DNA of 64,000 nt, from positions 23,133 to 87,132 of the forward strand of contig DATBEM010000045.1 in NCBI GenBank assembly GCA_036276115.1, in the 5' to 3' direction. Of this stretch, positions 14,990 to 23,066 are shown piece after piece. The DNA comes from Trebonia sp036276115 (GTDB lineage: Bacteria; Actinomycetota; Actinomycetes; Streptosporangiales; Streptosporangiaceae). The notes under the pieces were generated by a model, which made no database searches, was not told the DNA's origin, and worked only from the letters and a program-made list of their open reading frames with translations. Made by a program: the position numbers and the translations under genes. Numbering within the stretch: the stretch's first letter is position 1; each line of letters starts with the position of its first letter.

Positions 14990-15697
14990 ATGCAGGCCGT
15001 CGACACCAGCAGCCCCAGCCTCGCCCGGGTCTACGACCACCTGCTGGGCGGGCGGGCGAACTTCGCCGCCGACCGCGCCCTGGCCGCCCGCCTGCAGCCG
15101 CTCTACCCGCAGATGGCTGATGTCCTTGCCTTTTCCCGCACGTATACGGCCGCTCGCATCGCCGAACTGCCGCCCGGCGGCGTCTGCCAGTTCATTGACG
15201 TAGGCTGCGGCCTGCCGACCCGCCCGTCGGTCCACGAGGCGGCGCTGCGCGCCCGCCCGGACGCCCGCGTGGTCTGCGTCGACCGCGACCCGGCGGTGGT
15301 GGCGCACGCGGCCGCCCTCGTCCCGTCCGCGCTGCGCCCCCCGGCCTCGGTCCGGGTCATCGAGGCCGACCTCATGGAGCCAGAGGCGCTGGTGTGGACC
15401 CTCGGCCCCCTGCTCGACCTGACCCGGCCCGCCTGCCTGGTCCTCGCCCTGGTCGTCCAGGCGCTGCCGGACGCCGGGCTGGCCCGCGCGCTGACCGAGG
15501 TGCTCATCCGCGCCCTCGCCCCCGGTAGCTACGTCATCCTCACCGTCCCGGCCGGGCAGGAGGCCCGCCTGCCCGACGCGGCCACCGGCACCGGCTTCGG
15601 CCCCGCCGACATGGAGTCCTTCCTGGCCGGCCTGGACCTGCTGCCCCCCGGGGTGACGGCCGGCCCGGCCTTGTGCGCGACGGCCCGCAAGCCATGA
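14990..15697 (+). CDS. SAM-dependent methyltransferase, Methyltransf_19 (PF04672) type
   Basis: A 235-aa protein of a family greatly expanded in actinobacteria. Family landmarks: SPSLARVYDHLLGGRANFAADR at the N-terminus (the DYLLGGKDNF-like segment), then QFIDVGCGLPT, the SAM-binding glycine loop, and RVVCVDRDPAVVAHA carrying the acidic ribose ligand. The frame is open upstream to 14231, but only the ATG at 14990 gives a family-like start; the upstream part overlaps the divergent methyltransferase. It overlaps the next gene by four bases (ATGA), so translation is probably coupled. Substrates of this family are mostly unknown; some members are regulatory or act on natural products. Confidence 0.85.
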   Translation: MQAVDTSSPSLARVYDHLLGGRANFAADRALAARLQPLYPQMADVLAFSRTYTAARIAELPPGGVCQFIDVGCGLPTRPSVHEAALRARPDARVVCVDRDPAVVAHAAALVPSALRPPASVRVIEADLMEPEALVWTLGPLLDLTRPACLVLALVVQALPDAGLARALTEVLIRALAPGSYVILTVPAGQEARLPDAATGTGFGPADMESFLAGLDLLPPGVTAGPALCATARKP

Positions 15698-16620
15698 CGG
15701 CCCCCGCGGCCACGGCCGGCTGGCAGCCGCCGCGTGAGATCGCGCCCGGCGTCCTGGTGGCGACGAGCGAGCCGTACACGACGACGACCACGGTGGTCCT
15801 CGGGGCAGGCGGCTGCCTCCTGATCGACCCCGCCCTGCACGTCGCCCACCTGCGCGGCCTGGGGGAGTGGCTCGCCGGGCACGGCTTGCGCCCGGTCGTC
15901 GCCTGGTCCACCCACGCCCACTGGGACCACGTCCTGTGGAGCAGCGCTCTTGACGGCAGGGGCGCTCTTGACAGCACTGCCCTGGAGCCGGCCGTCACCG
16001 GCAGCGGGACCGGACAGCCCGGTGGCGGGAGCGTGCCACGGTACGCGACGGCGCGAGCGGCCGCCGCCTGCGCGCGGGACCGCGCGGCGATGACCGCCGA
16101 GCTGCTAGCCGAGTCCGAGGGGCATGAACTGGCCCTGTTCGCCCAGGTGACGCCGCTGCCGGGCCCCGGGACGGCGATCGCCTGGGACGGACCGCCGGCG
16201 CTGGTCGTCGCCCACGACGCCCACACGCCCGGCCATGGCGCGCTCTACCTGCCGCACGCGGGCGTTCTCGTGGCGGGGGACATGCTGTCGGACATCGAGA
16301 TCCCGCTGCCCGGCCTGCCCGGCGAGCATCCCCCGGACGCGGGCGACCCGTTTGGCGATTATCGCGCGGGCCTGGGACTGCTGGCAGCGGCGGGCGCGCG
16401 CGGGCTACGGCACGTCGTGCCCGGGCATGGCCACGTCGGCGACACGGCCGAGTTCCGCCGCCGGGTCGCGGCCGACTTCGGCTACCTGGACCGCGTCGAG
16501 ACTGGCCGCGACCCGGCCGATCCCCGCCTCGACGGCGCCCCCGCCCGGTGGCTTCGCGACCGCCACGCCGACCTCGCCCGCCTGGCCCAGCGCGCGCTTG
16601 CTGAGGGGAACCAGCCATGA
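15694..16620 (+). CDS. MBL-fold metallo-hydrolase
   Basis: A 308-aa metallo-beta-lactamase-fold hydrolase. The di-metal motif is HAHWDH (His74, His76, Asp78, His79), followed by the third histidine in HTPGHGALY, the bridging aspartate in VLVAGDML, and the last histidine in VVPGHGHVG. All metal ligands look intact. There is an insertion of about 60 residues between the first metal motif and the HTPGHG strand, partly Gly/Ser-rich. The start at 15694 overlaps the methyltransferase stop in ATGA and gives tight translational coupling, so the two products probably act in one pathway. The substrate is not evident; glyoxalase II-like and lactonase activities are both possible. Confidence 0.88.
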   Translation: MTAPAATAGWQPPREIAPGVLVATSEPYTTTTTVVLGAGGCLLIDPALHVAHLRGLGEWLAGHGLRPVVAWSTHAHWDHVLWSSALDGRGALDSTALEPAVTGSGTGQPGGGSVPRYATARAAAACARDRAAMTAELLAESEGHELALFAQVTPLPGPGTAIAWDGPPALVVAHDAHTPGHGALYLPHAGVLVAGDMLSDIEIPLPGLPGEHPPDAGDPFGDYRAGLGLLAAAGARGLRHVVPGHGHVGDTAEFRRRVAADFGYLDRVETGRDPADPRLDGAPARWLRDRHADLARLAQRALAEGNQP

Positions 16621-16677
16621 GAACCGCGCGGGGCCACCGCGGGCCGTGCCACCGCGCGGGAAGTCCGGCGGAGCCGC

Positions 16678-17124
16678 CTAGCTGGCGGGTGGCTCGAGGA
16701 TGAAGACCGGGATCAGGCGCTCGGTCTTGCGCTGGTAGTCGGCGTAGGGCGGGAAGGCCGCGACCGAGCGCTCCCACCAGGCATCGCGCTCGGCGCCGGT
16801 GACCTCGCGGGCGATCATGTCTTGCCTGCTGGCGCCGTCCTGCAGCTCGACCTGTGGATTGGCCCGCAGGTTGGCTACCCACAGCGGGTCCTCGGGCGCC
16901 CCGCCCTTGGAGCCGATCGCGGCGTACTTGCCGTCGTGCTCGACCCGCATCAGCGGCGTCTTGCGGACCTTACCGGTCTTCGCGCCGAGGTTCGTGACCA
17001 CGACGACCGGCAGGCCCGTGTCGCGCAGCGTCAGCCCGCGCGTCCCGCCCGAGCCTTCGTACTCCTCGACCTGGTCCCGGACCCACGCGGCCGTACTCGG
17101 CTCGTACTCTCCCTGGAGTGGCAT
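16678..17124 (-). CDS. Deazaflavin (F420)-dependent nitroreductase-family protein
   Basis: A 148-aa split-barrel flavoprotein of the Ddn/FDOR-A family, which uses reduced coenzyme F420. The cofactor-binding core is clear: VVVVTNLGAKTGKVRKTPLMRVEHDGKY, with the GxKTGKxRxxPLM pattern gripping the phosphates, followed by AIGSKGGAPEDPLWVANLRANP. The length matches the family. Members reduce quinones, nitroimidazoles or other activated double bonds; a quinone reductase role is the common default, and the substrate here is inferred only. It is a stand-alone gene, downstream of the H1-like gene on the same strand. Confidence 0.9.
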   Translation of the reverse strand: MPLQGEYEPSTAAWVRDQVEEYEGSGGTRGLTLRDTGLPVVVVTNLGAKTGKVRKTPLMRVEHDGKYAAIGSKGGAPEDPLWVANLRANPQVELQDGASRQDMIAREVTGAERDAWWERSVAAFPPYADYQRKTERLIPVFILEPPAS

Positions 17125-17192
17125 GGTCCTACCTTAACGACGGGCAAGCGGGCGGGCCCACGGGGTGGGCGGGGCTAGCCCCGCCCCCGGCC

Positions 17193-18470
17193 TCAGCGAA
17201 TGAGGCCGGTGAACACCCCGTTGGTCTCGTTGCGGGCCGGCGTCGTCGGCCTTACCGCCGTTGACGTGGCGTGCGCGGACGAGGCGGCACTGGCCGTCGG
17301 CGACGAGGACTTGGCCGCCTTCTTCTCGGCTTTCTTCTCTGCCTTGGCCGCCTTCTTGGCGGCCTTCGGCTTCAGCCCGCTGGCGGCCTTCGCCGCAGTC
17401 GGCTTAGCCGCGGCCGGCCCGGCCGCCGCGGGCCGCGACGTCCCGGTCCGGGCGCTCGAGCCGGAGCCGGCGCTCCGGGCGCTCGCCGGCCGCGCGGCCG
17501 GCGACGTGGCGCCGCCGGCTCTGCCAGAGCTCGGCTTGGCAGCCGAGCTGCGGGTCGCCGAGCCCTTCGACGCGGCGGCGCGCGACGCCGACGAGCGGGC
17601 GCTGCCCGACCGGGCGGTCGTGCTCGTGGCGGGCTTGGCCGCGGTGCTGCGGCTGGCCGATGAGCTCCGCGCGGCGGTCGCGCCGGAGGCTGGCCGGCGG
17701 GCGGCGGGCCGGGCGGCGGGCCGGGCCGTGGTGCTCCGGGCCGTGGTGCTCCGGCTAGCGGAGGCCCTGGCGGCGGGGCGCACGGTCCGGGCGGTGGACG
17801 CCGGGCTGGCCTTGGTGGCGGCGGTCGACATGGCCTTGGCGGCATCGGTGAGCGACTTGACCGCCGTCTCCATTGCCTTGGTAGCCGTGCTGATCGCCTG
17901 CAGGGCCGTCGTCATCGTCTTCGCCGACGAGGTCGCCTTGGACGCGGCGGTGTTCAGCTTCGTGGCGGCACTGGTGACCTTCGTCGCGGCGGCCGACACG
18001 GCCCGCGGCATCCCGGGCGCCGATGAGCTCGGCCGCCGGGCGCTGGTCGACGCGCTGCTGCGCGCGGCGCTGCTGCTTGACCCGCTGCTGCTTGACCCGC
18101 TGCTGCTCGGCCGGGTGCTGCTCGATGCCGTGCCGCGCTTGGCGGTGCTCGCCTTAGCCGCTGTCGACGAGCCGCTCCGGCTGCTGGCCGACCTGGTGGC
18201 CGGCGTGCGCGGCCGGGTCGCGGCGCCGTCGGCCGCGGTGCGCGACGCCGTCGTCTTGGCCGTGCTGCTCTTGGCCGTGCTGTTCTTGGCGGTGCTGTTC
18301 TTGGCGGTGCTCGCCTTGGCCGCACTCGGCCGGGCGGCGGTTGACCTAGCGGCGGTTGACCTAGCGGCGCTGGACTTGGCGGAGCTCGGCTTGGCGGAGC
18401 TCGGCTTGGCCGAGGCCGGCCGCGCCGTACTCGGCCGCGTGGTCGCGCGCTTAGTGATGTCTGTGGGCAC
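17193..18470 (-). CDS. Histone H1-like Lys/Ala/Ser-rich repetitive protein
   Basis: A 425-aa highly basic, low-complexity protein. Residues 1-153 and about 226-400 are tandem AK/SAKSS/TAARS/STAK-type repeats. About residues 154-221 form a more ordered helical or coiled segment with regular Thr/Ala/Lys heptads and the only methionines and leucines of note. The C-terminus has a KKAAKAEKKAEKKAAK tail. The composition resembles eukaryotic H1 tails and bacterial H1-like nucleoid proteins, so DNA or polyanion binding is likely but inferred. I chose the GTG at 18470 because GGGGGGAT lies about eight bases upstream. No globular DNA-binding domain such as HU or Lsr2 is present. Confidence 0.65.
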   Translation of the reverse strand: MPTDITKRATTRPSTARPASAKPSSAKPSSAKSSAARSTAARSTAARPSAAKASTAKNSTAKNSTAKSSTAKTTASRTAADGAATRPRTPATRSASSRSGSSTAAKASTAKRGTASSSTRPSSSGSSSSGSSSSAARSSASTSARRPSSSAPGMPRAVSAAATKVTSAATKLNTAASKATSSAKTMTTALQAISTATKAMETAVKSLTDAAKAMSTAATKASPASTARTVRPAARASASRSTTARSTTARPAARPAARRPASGATAARSSSASRSTAAKPATSTTARSGSARSSASRAAASKGSATRSSAAKPSSGRAGGATSPAARPASARSAGSGSSARTGTSRPAAAGPAAAKPTAAKAASGLKPKAAKKAAKAEKKAEKKAAKSSSPTASAASSAHATSTAVRPTTPARNETNGVFTGLIR

Positions 18471-18828
18471 TGATCTATCCCCCCGATGTTGACCAGATAC
18501 GGGGAGTCTCATTCCACTCACGCACAGCTTTACACATCGTTGTCCCTGAACCGCACACCGTAGAACACCGGAACCTCCACCCTCACCGGCACTTCAGCCC
18601 CGACCCCCCACTCCGAAAAAAGCCCCGCGAAAGGCAGTGGTGGAGTCCCCATAGCCGGAATGCTGTGCGGAAAAGGCCCCCGAGGCGGTCGGCTAGCAGC
18701 CCGCCCGGCCGCCGGCAGGCATGAAGTGCCGGAGGGCAGGGCCCGCCCTTGGGGACCGCCAGCGCCGGCTATCCCGGCGCATGCGTCCCTCACGCCGCAG
18801 CTGTCGCCCTTTTTTCGGTAAGAAATTA
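18471..18828. other. Non-coding stretch upstream of the H1-like gene
   Basis: About 360 bp carries no convincing gene. An 87-codon minus-strand frame (18530-18793) has no ribosome site and no coding character. The base composition is more AT-rich near 18800-18830 (TTTTTTCGG, AGAAATTA) than anywhere nearby, just before the palindromic element. Confidence 0.4.
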
Positions 18829-18898
18829 CGGTTGTGAAGGATTTTCCACGCTATAGCGTCGAAAATCCTTCACAACCGGGAAACTCTTCACGATAACC
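18829..18898 (+). repeat. Interspersed palindromic element, copy A1
   Basis: An 18-bp arm at 18829-18846 is exactly complementary to 18861-18878. The centre ACGCTATAGCGT is itself a palindrome, so 50 bp form a near-perfect inverted repeat. A third related unit, GGGAAACTCTTCACGATAACC, follows at 18878-18898. The same layout occurs at 21358, 35383 and 52217. Confidence 0.85.
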
Positions 18899-18983
18899 CG
18901 GGACGCTGGCCGCTGGTGGCGGACGACGGACTGCGCCCTGGCCACCCGCCGGCCTTATGGTCCAGGCCGGCTGCCGGACCCGA

Positions 18984-19611
18984 GTTGAGCGGGGGAATCC
19001 CAGCCCCCGGCAAGCGATGCAAGCCCCAAGGCAGCGAGCCACAGGGCCGGGGTCCAGGGCGGGTGCCGGCCTCAGTTGAGCGCGGGAACCAAGCCCGGAG
19101 CAAGCGATGCGAGCCCGCGGGCAGCAATCCGCAGGGCCTCGTCCGGGCTGATGCCGGGCTCGGTTTGAGCGGGGGCGCCCCAGCCCCAGCCCCAGCCAGC
19201 GATGCAAGGCCCCCAGGCAGCGAACAGTAGGAGCCGGATGCCGGCCTCGGTTGAGCGGGGGAACGCCACCCCCGAACGAGCGGTGCAATCCCCAAGGCAG
19301 CGAGCCACAGGGGCCGGGGTCCAGGGCGGGTGCCGGCCTCGGTTGAGCGGGGAACCCCAGCCCAGAGCAAGCGGTGCAATCCCCCAGGCGGCGAGCCGCA
19401 GGAGGCTGGGTCCGGGCGGGTGCCGGCCTTGGTTGAGCGGGGAACGCCACCCCCGGACGAGCGGTGCAAGCCCGCAGGCGGCGAGCCGCAGGAGGCTGGG
19501 TCCGGGCGGGTGCCGGGGTCGGGTTGAGCGGGGGAGGCCCAGCCCCAGCAAGCGATGCAAGCCCGCAAGCAGCAAGCCGCAGGGATCTGAGTCGGGGGTC
19601 CGGGGGGCGCC
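18984..19611. repeat. Seven-unit 90-bp tandem repeat array
   Basis: Units beginning GTTGAGCG start at 18984, 19075, 19164 (one extra T), 19250, 19342, 19432 and 19523, spaced 86-92 bp. Each unit contains AGCGATGCAAGCCC or a close variant, and later ones contain GCGGCGAGCCGC; CCAGCC and GGCTGG segments could pair within a unit. Several frames stay open because the period is near 90, but no start site or coding bias favours one, and the minus frame runs through the tRNA. I regard it as non-coding. Confidence 0.75.
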
Positions 19612-19629
19612 CCCGGAGGATACAAAGGT

Positions 19630-19665
19630 GATGCCCCCTCGGTGCGCAAGCACCGAGGGGGCATC
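19630..19665 (-). terminator. Terminator downstream of tRNA-Pro
   Basis: Perfect 16-bp arms (19630-19645 and 19650-19665) enclose a four-base loop and begin 12 nt after the tRNA 3' end on the minus strand. There is no T-run. Confidence 0.8.
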
Positions 19666-19677
19666 AAATCATCGCTA

Positions 19678-19753
19678 TCGGGACGGGGAGATTCGAACTC
19701 CCGATCTCTAGACCCCCAGTCTAGCGCCCTAAACCAAGCTAGGCCACGTCCCG
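19678..19753 (-). tRNA. tRNA-Pro (anticodon GGG)
   Basis: A 76-nt cloverleaf on the minus strand. The acceptor stem is CGGGACG pairing with CGTCCCG, with discriminator A. The anticodon stem CTAGA/TCTAG holds the loop CTGGGGG (anticodon GGG), and the T arm contains GTTCGAATC. CCA is not encoded. It would read CCC and CCU proline codons. A hairpin terminator follows at 19630-19665, and no integrase or second attachment-like copy is visible nearby. Confidence 0.93.
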
Positions 19754-19970
19754 CCGCCGGCCCGAAAGGCGACCAGCACCGATACCTTAGCGCATCCGGG
19801 GCACCAGTTCGTAACGACTTTCGTGACGAGACCACGTAACCGGGACGCCCGTCGTCACGTTGTTACGTAATGGGGAACCCGCGCGCGGCGATGGCCGCTG
19901 GTGGGTAGACCGTGTTCTGAGCGGGGGCGCGGCTGGCGGATGAGGCCAGCCCGGACGGGAGGGGCTGCGG

Positions 19971-21161
19971 ATGGCGCGACGCGGGCAGGGGAACTCGCGC
20001 GGCCTTGACGGCGACGATCCGTACGAGGCGGGCGCGCGCGGCGCGCGGGACCCGTTCGGGCCGGGGGAGCCGTTCGGGCCGCGAGGCCCGGTCGAGGGCC
20101 AGCGCTTCCGGGACGAGCGCTTCCGGGACGAGCGCTTCCGGGACGAGCGCTACCAAGACGAGCGCTACCAAGACCGGCCGTCGCGGGATCAGGGCTTCGA
20201 GCACCCGGGCTTCGAGCCTCCGGGCCGGGCGGGTCAGGGTTTCGCGGCCCAGGGTTTCGCGGCCCAGGGTTTCGCAGGCCAGGGTTTCGCAGGCCAGGGT
20301 TTCGCCGGCTGGTCCGGTGCCGATGACCCCGCGGCGGCCGAGACCACGCAGCCGTTGCCGGCCGTCCCGGCCGATGGTGGCCGGCCGGGACGGCCGGGCC
20401 GGTCGCGCGGGCCGGGCCGGCGGCGGCTGCGGAGGTTCGCCTACCGGGCCACGCTCACGATCGCGACGCTGCTCGCGTGCCTGGCGCTCGCGTTCGGCCT
20501 GCTGCTGGCGGACACGCCCTCGGCCGGGCAGGCGACCCAGATCGCGGCCCGCCTCGCGGCCGAGCGCGGCATCGCCTACCCGGGGCCGCCGCCGCCCGCG
20601 AGCTTCGTGCGCCCGCTGGTGGCGACCGAGGACCACCGGTTCTACACCGACATCGGCGGACTGGACCTGCTGGCGCTGGCGCACAGCGCGGCCGCCAGCG
20701 TGACCGGCCGCTCGGTCCGGGCCGGGGCGACGATCGACCTGCAGCTGGCGAAGCTGCTCTACATCGGGGACAACTCGCCCCGCCATGACACCTGGAAGGG
20801 GAACCTCACCCAGGCCGCGCTGGCGGTCAAGCTGGACGCGATGTACACCAAGCCGGAGATCTTGCAGATGTACGCCGAGGTCGCCTACTACGGGCACGGC
20901 TACTACGGCCTGGAGGCGGCCAGCTGCGGCTACTTCGGCCACCCGGCGGCGAAGCTGACGGTCACCCAGGGCGCGATGCTGGCGGGAGTGGTCAACGCGC
21001 CTGACTTCGACGACCCGGCCGACCACCCGCAGCAGGCGCACGCGCGGCTGGCGCACGTGATCGGGCGGATGGTCGCGGTCGGCCAGCTGACGCCGGCCCA
21101 GGGGGCGGCGGCGCTGTCGGCGCCGCTCGGCCTGACCCCGGGCCACTCGCCGGCCTGCTAG
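19971..21161 (+). CDS. Divergent GT51 peptidoglycan glycosyltransferase-like membrane protein
   Basis: A 396-aa protein with a cytoplasmic low-complexity N-terminus (residues 1-155), one membrane helix (about 158-181) and a single GT51 domain (about 205-365). There is no transpeptidase domain. The N-terminus includes tandem FRDER/YQDER units and GQGFA repeats encoded by DNA repeats at 20098-20175 and 20230-20310. Motif 1 is intact around Glu220 (VATEDHRFYTDIGGLD). The usual GASTITQQLAKN is instead GATIDLQLAKLL, and the second catalytic Glu of motif 3 is replaced by Gln281 (TQAALAVKLD). The protein may therefore be a weak or non-catalytic lipid II binder. It is convergent with the GtrA gene. 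Confidence 0.75.
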   Translation: MARRGQGNSRGLDGDDPYEAGARGARDPFGPGEPFGPRGPVEGQRFRDERFRDERFRDERYQDERYQDRPSRDQGFEHPGFEPPGRAGQGFAAQGFAAQGFAGQGFAGQGFAGWSGADDPAAAETTQPLPAVPADGGRPGRPGRSRGPGRRRLRRFAYRATLTIATLLACLALAFGLLLADTPSAGQATQIAARLAAERGIAYPGPPPPASFVRPLVATEDHRFYTDIGGLDLLALAHSAAASVTGRSVRAGATIDLQLAKLLYIGDNSPRHDTWKGNLTQAALAVKLDAMYTKPEILQMYAEVAYYGHGYYGLEAASCGYFGHPAAKLTVTQGAMLAGVVNAPDFDDPADHPQQAHARLAHVIGRMVAVGQLTPAQGAAALSAPLGLTPGHSPAC

Positions 21162-21357
21162 CGGGACATCCTGCCAGCAGGAGGCGTCCGTCGCGGCCCG
21201 GGGAGCACGGGAGCGGGCTTAGCGCGTGTCCTGGCGATCTTCGGCGGCCGGCTGCGCCGCCGCGCCGGCGCGGCCGGGCGCGGGAGCCGGCACGACGGGC
21301 CAGTGCCGCCCGTTCTCCCCGGCGCCTCGCCTGGCCCTCGCGGCCCTTGCGTCACGC

Positions 21358-21424
21358 GGTTGCGTGGAGGATTTTCCGGTTCCGGAAGATTTTCCCGCCC
21401 TGGCGGGGGAAATCTTCCAGGATC
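21358..21424 (-). repeat. Interspersed palindromic element, copy A2
   Basis: Read on the minus strand it matches A3 over about 65 bp: TGGAAGATTT, a GC-rich centre, GGAAAATCTTCC, then CCGGAAAATCCTCCACGCAACC. It lies in the convergent gap between the GT51 and GtrA genes. Confidence 0.85.
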
Positions 21425-21508
21425 TTCGCCAGGAGGCCAGCGCCTGCCAGCATCTACCGCGCCATCCTGGCCACCATCACCTGGCTGCCATGATCGACCC
21501 GACAAGCC

Positions 21509-21994
21509 CTAGGCCGCGGCTTCCGGCTCGAGCTCCTCCAGCGCCGCGCCCGACGGCGTGGCGGGGCGGAAGACGAACGTGCGGTAGGCGAACAAGCGGA
21601 ACAGCGTCGCGATGCCGATGCCGAACGCGGTGGCGACGTTGTAGGAGATCCCGTCGCGCAGGTCGAAGCCGTAGGTCACGACGGCCTGCAGCCCGAGCTG
21701 GATCCCCAGCCCGATCAGGCACATGACAATGAACAGCACGGACTCGCGGACCATCTCGCGGCCGTGGCTGCGGCGGTCCCGGTAAGTCCAGTACCGGTTG
21801 CCGATGAAGGTCAAGATGATGCCGCCGATGATCCCGACGAACTCCGCGCTCAGCGCGCCCACGCCCAGCTTGAAGTGCAGGTAGTTCTGCACCACGAACT
21901 GGACGATGGCGCCGAGGCCGCCCACGATGCCGAACTTGGCGACCTCATGCACAAGATGGCGAAAACGACTGTACAGATCTCGGATGAGACTCAA
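21509..21994 (-). CDS. GtrA-like membrane protein
   Basis: A 161-aa GtrA/DPMS-type protein with four membrane helices: about residues 18-38, 48-66, 83-105 and 117-135. The family sequence KFGIVGGLGAIVQFVV and the loop TFIGNRYWTYRDR are typical. GtrA proteins are thought to help move polyprenyl-phosphate-linked sugars across the membrane for wall or teichoic-acid-like glycosylation; that role is inferred here. The start at 21994 lies 139 bp from the divergent ABC operon. The downstream gap holds palindromic element A2. Confidence 0.88.
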   Translation of the reverse strand: MSLIRDLYSRFRHLVHEVAKFGIVGGLGAIVQFVVQNYLHFKLGVGALSAEFVGIIGGIILTFIGNRYWTYRDRRSHGREMVRESVLFIVMCLIGLGIQLGLQAVVTYGFDLRDGISYNVATAFGIGIATLFRLFAYRTFVFRPATPSGAALEELEPEAAA

Positions 21995-22133
21995 CTGGCT
22001 ATGTCCTCTCGCAGGGTCAGCGTCTCGCCGGTGGACCGGGCGGTGACCTGGCGGGTGTACTCTACCTTCGCAGCCCCATTTGTACCCTCAGTCTCAGTAA
22101 ACTGTTCGGAAACTGTGAGGTAGTCTCCATCGG

Positions 22134-23066
22134 GTGCCTGAGGTTCTGGTCCGCGCCCGCGGTCTCACGAAGCGGTTCGGGGGCTTCACCGCCGTTGACG
22201 GGATTGACTTCGAGCTGTACCAAGGGGAGGCCTTCGGGTTCCTAGGGCCCAACGGTGCAGGCAAGTCGTCCACGATGCGGATGATTAGCTGCGTATCCCC
22301 GCCTTCCGGGGGCGAGCTTACCATCTTCGGCCTTGACCCTCGGCGCAGTGGTGCGGATATCCGGGCCCGGCTCGGGGTCGTCCCGCAGGACGACACCCTC
22401 GACATCGAGCTCACGGTGCGCGAGAACCTCCTTGTCTACGGTCGCTACTTCGGCCTTCCCCGGCCGCTGATCCGTGAGCGGGCCGGCCAGCTGCTGGACT
22501 TCGTCCAGCTCACCGACCGGGCCGACGACATGGTCGAGCCGTTGTCGGGCGGCATGAAGCGCCGCCTGACGATCGCCCGCTCGCTCATCAACGACCCGGA
22601 GATCCTGATTCTCGACGAGCCGACCACCGGGCTGGACCCCCAGGCCAGGCACGTGGTGTGGGACCGGCTGTTCCGGCTCAAGCAGCGTGGGGTCACGCTG
22701 ATCCTCACCACGCACTACATGGACGAGGCCGAGCAGCTCTGCGACCGTATCGTCGTCATGGACCATGCCCGCATCGCCGCGATGGGAACCCCCCGCGAGC
22801 TGCTCGCCCGCTTCACCACCCCTGAGGTGCTCGAACTGCGCTTCCAGCCGGACATCCAGGACGAGGCGGCCAAGAAAGTCCAGGGACTTTTCGCGACAGA
22901 ACGTACAGAACTGCTTGCGGATCGTATCCTCATGTACGTGCCTGATGGTGATGCCGCGCTGGCCGGCGTGCTCGACGGGGGCCTGGAGCCGGTCGCCACG
23001 CTCGTTCGCCGGTCCACCCTGGAGGACGTGTTCCTGCGGCTGACCGGCCGGAGCCTGGTGGAGTGA
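22134..23066 (+). CDS. ABC-2 exporter ATP-binding subunit (NodI/DrrA type)
   Basis: A 310-aa ABC ATPase. It has Walker A GPNGAGKSS, Q-loop VVPQDD, signature LSGGMKRRL, Walker B ILILDEPTTGLDP and the switch histidine in TTHYMDEAE. The C-terminal 80 residues are the extra domain seen in daunorubicin-resistance/NodI subfamily ATPases. The GTG start at 22134 has no good ribosome site but follows TAGTCT (22121-22126) by seven bases, so a leaderless mRNA is likely. Two direct AAACTGT repeats lie at about 22099-22116 and may be an operator. It overlaps the first permease by four bases (GTGA), making a three-gene exporter operon. Confidence 0.92.
   Translation: MPEVLVRARGLTKRFGGFTAVDGIDFELYQGEAFGFLGPNGAGKSSTMRMISCVSPPSGGELTIFGLDPRRSGADIRARLGVVPQDDTLDIELTVRENLLVYGRYFGLPRPLIRERAGQLLDFVQLTDRADDMVEPLSGGMKRRLTIARSLINDPEILILDEPTTGLDPQARHVVWDRLFRLKQRGVTLILTTHYMDEAEQLCDRIVVMDHARIAAMGTPRELLARFTTPEVLELRFQPDIQDEAAKKVQGLFATERTELLADRILMYVPDGDAALAGVLDGGLEPVATLVRRSTLEDVFLRLTGRSLVE

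Noticed and set aside
15673..15693. Earlier in-frame start for the MBL-fold hydrolase
   Set aside because: The ATG at 15694 gives ATGA coupling and a family-like start; the added seven codons are inside the methyltransferase gene.
18530..18793. 87-codon minus-strand ORF
   Set aside because: No ribosome site, no coding bias and no recognisable family; it lies in the non-coding stretch.
18984..19611. CRISPR array
   Set aside because: Repeats are about 90 bp, imperfect and contiguous, without unique spacers; no cas genes are nearby.
19678..19753. tRNA-Pro as an integration site
   Set aside because: No integrase, no second copy of the tRNA 3' end and no mobile-element genes in the window.
18888..19835. 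Minus-strand frame across the 90-bp array, with 30-residue repeats
   Set aside because: It runs through the tRNA-Pro gene and its terminator, has no ribosome site, and the same array is open in other frames because the period is close to 90.
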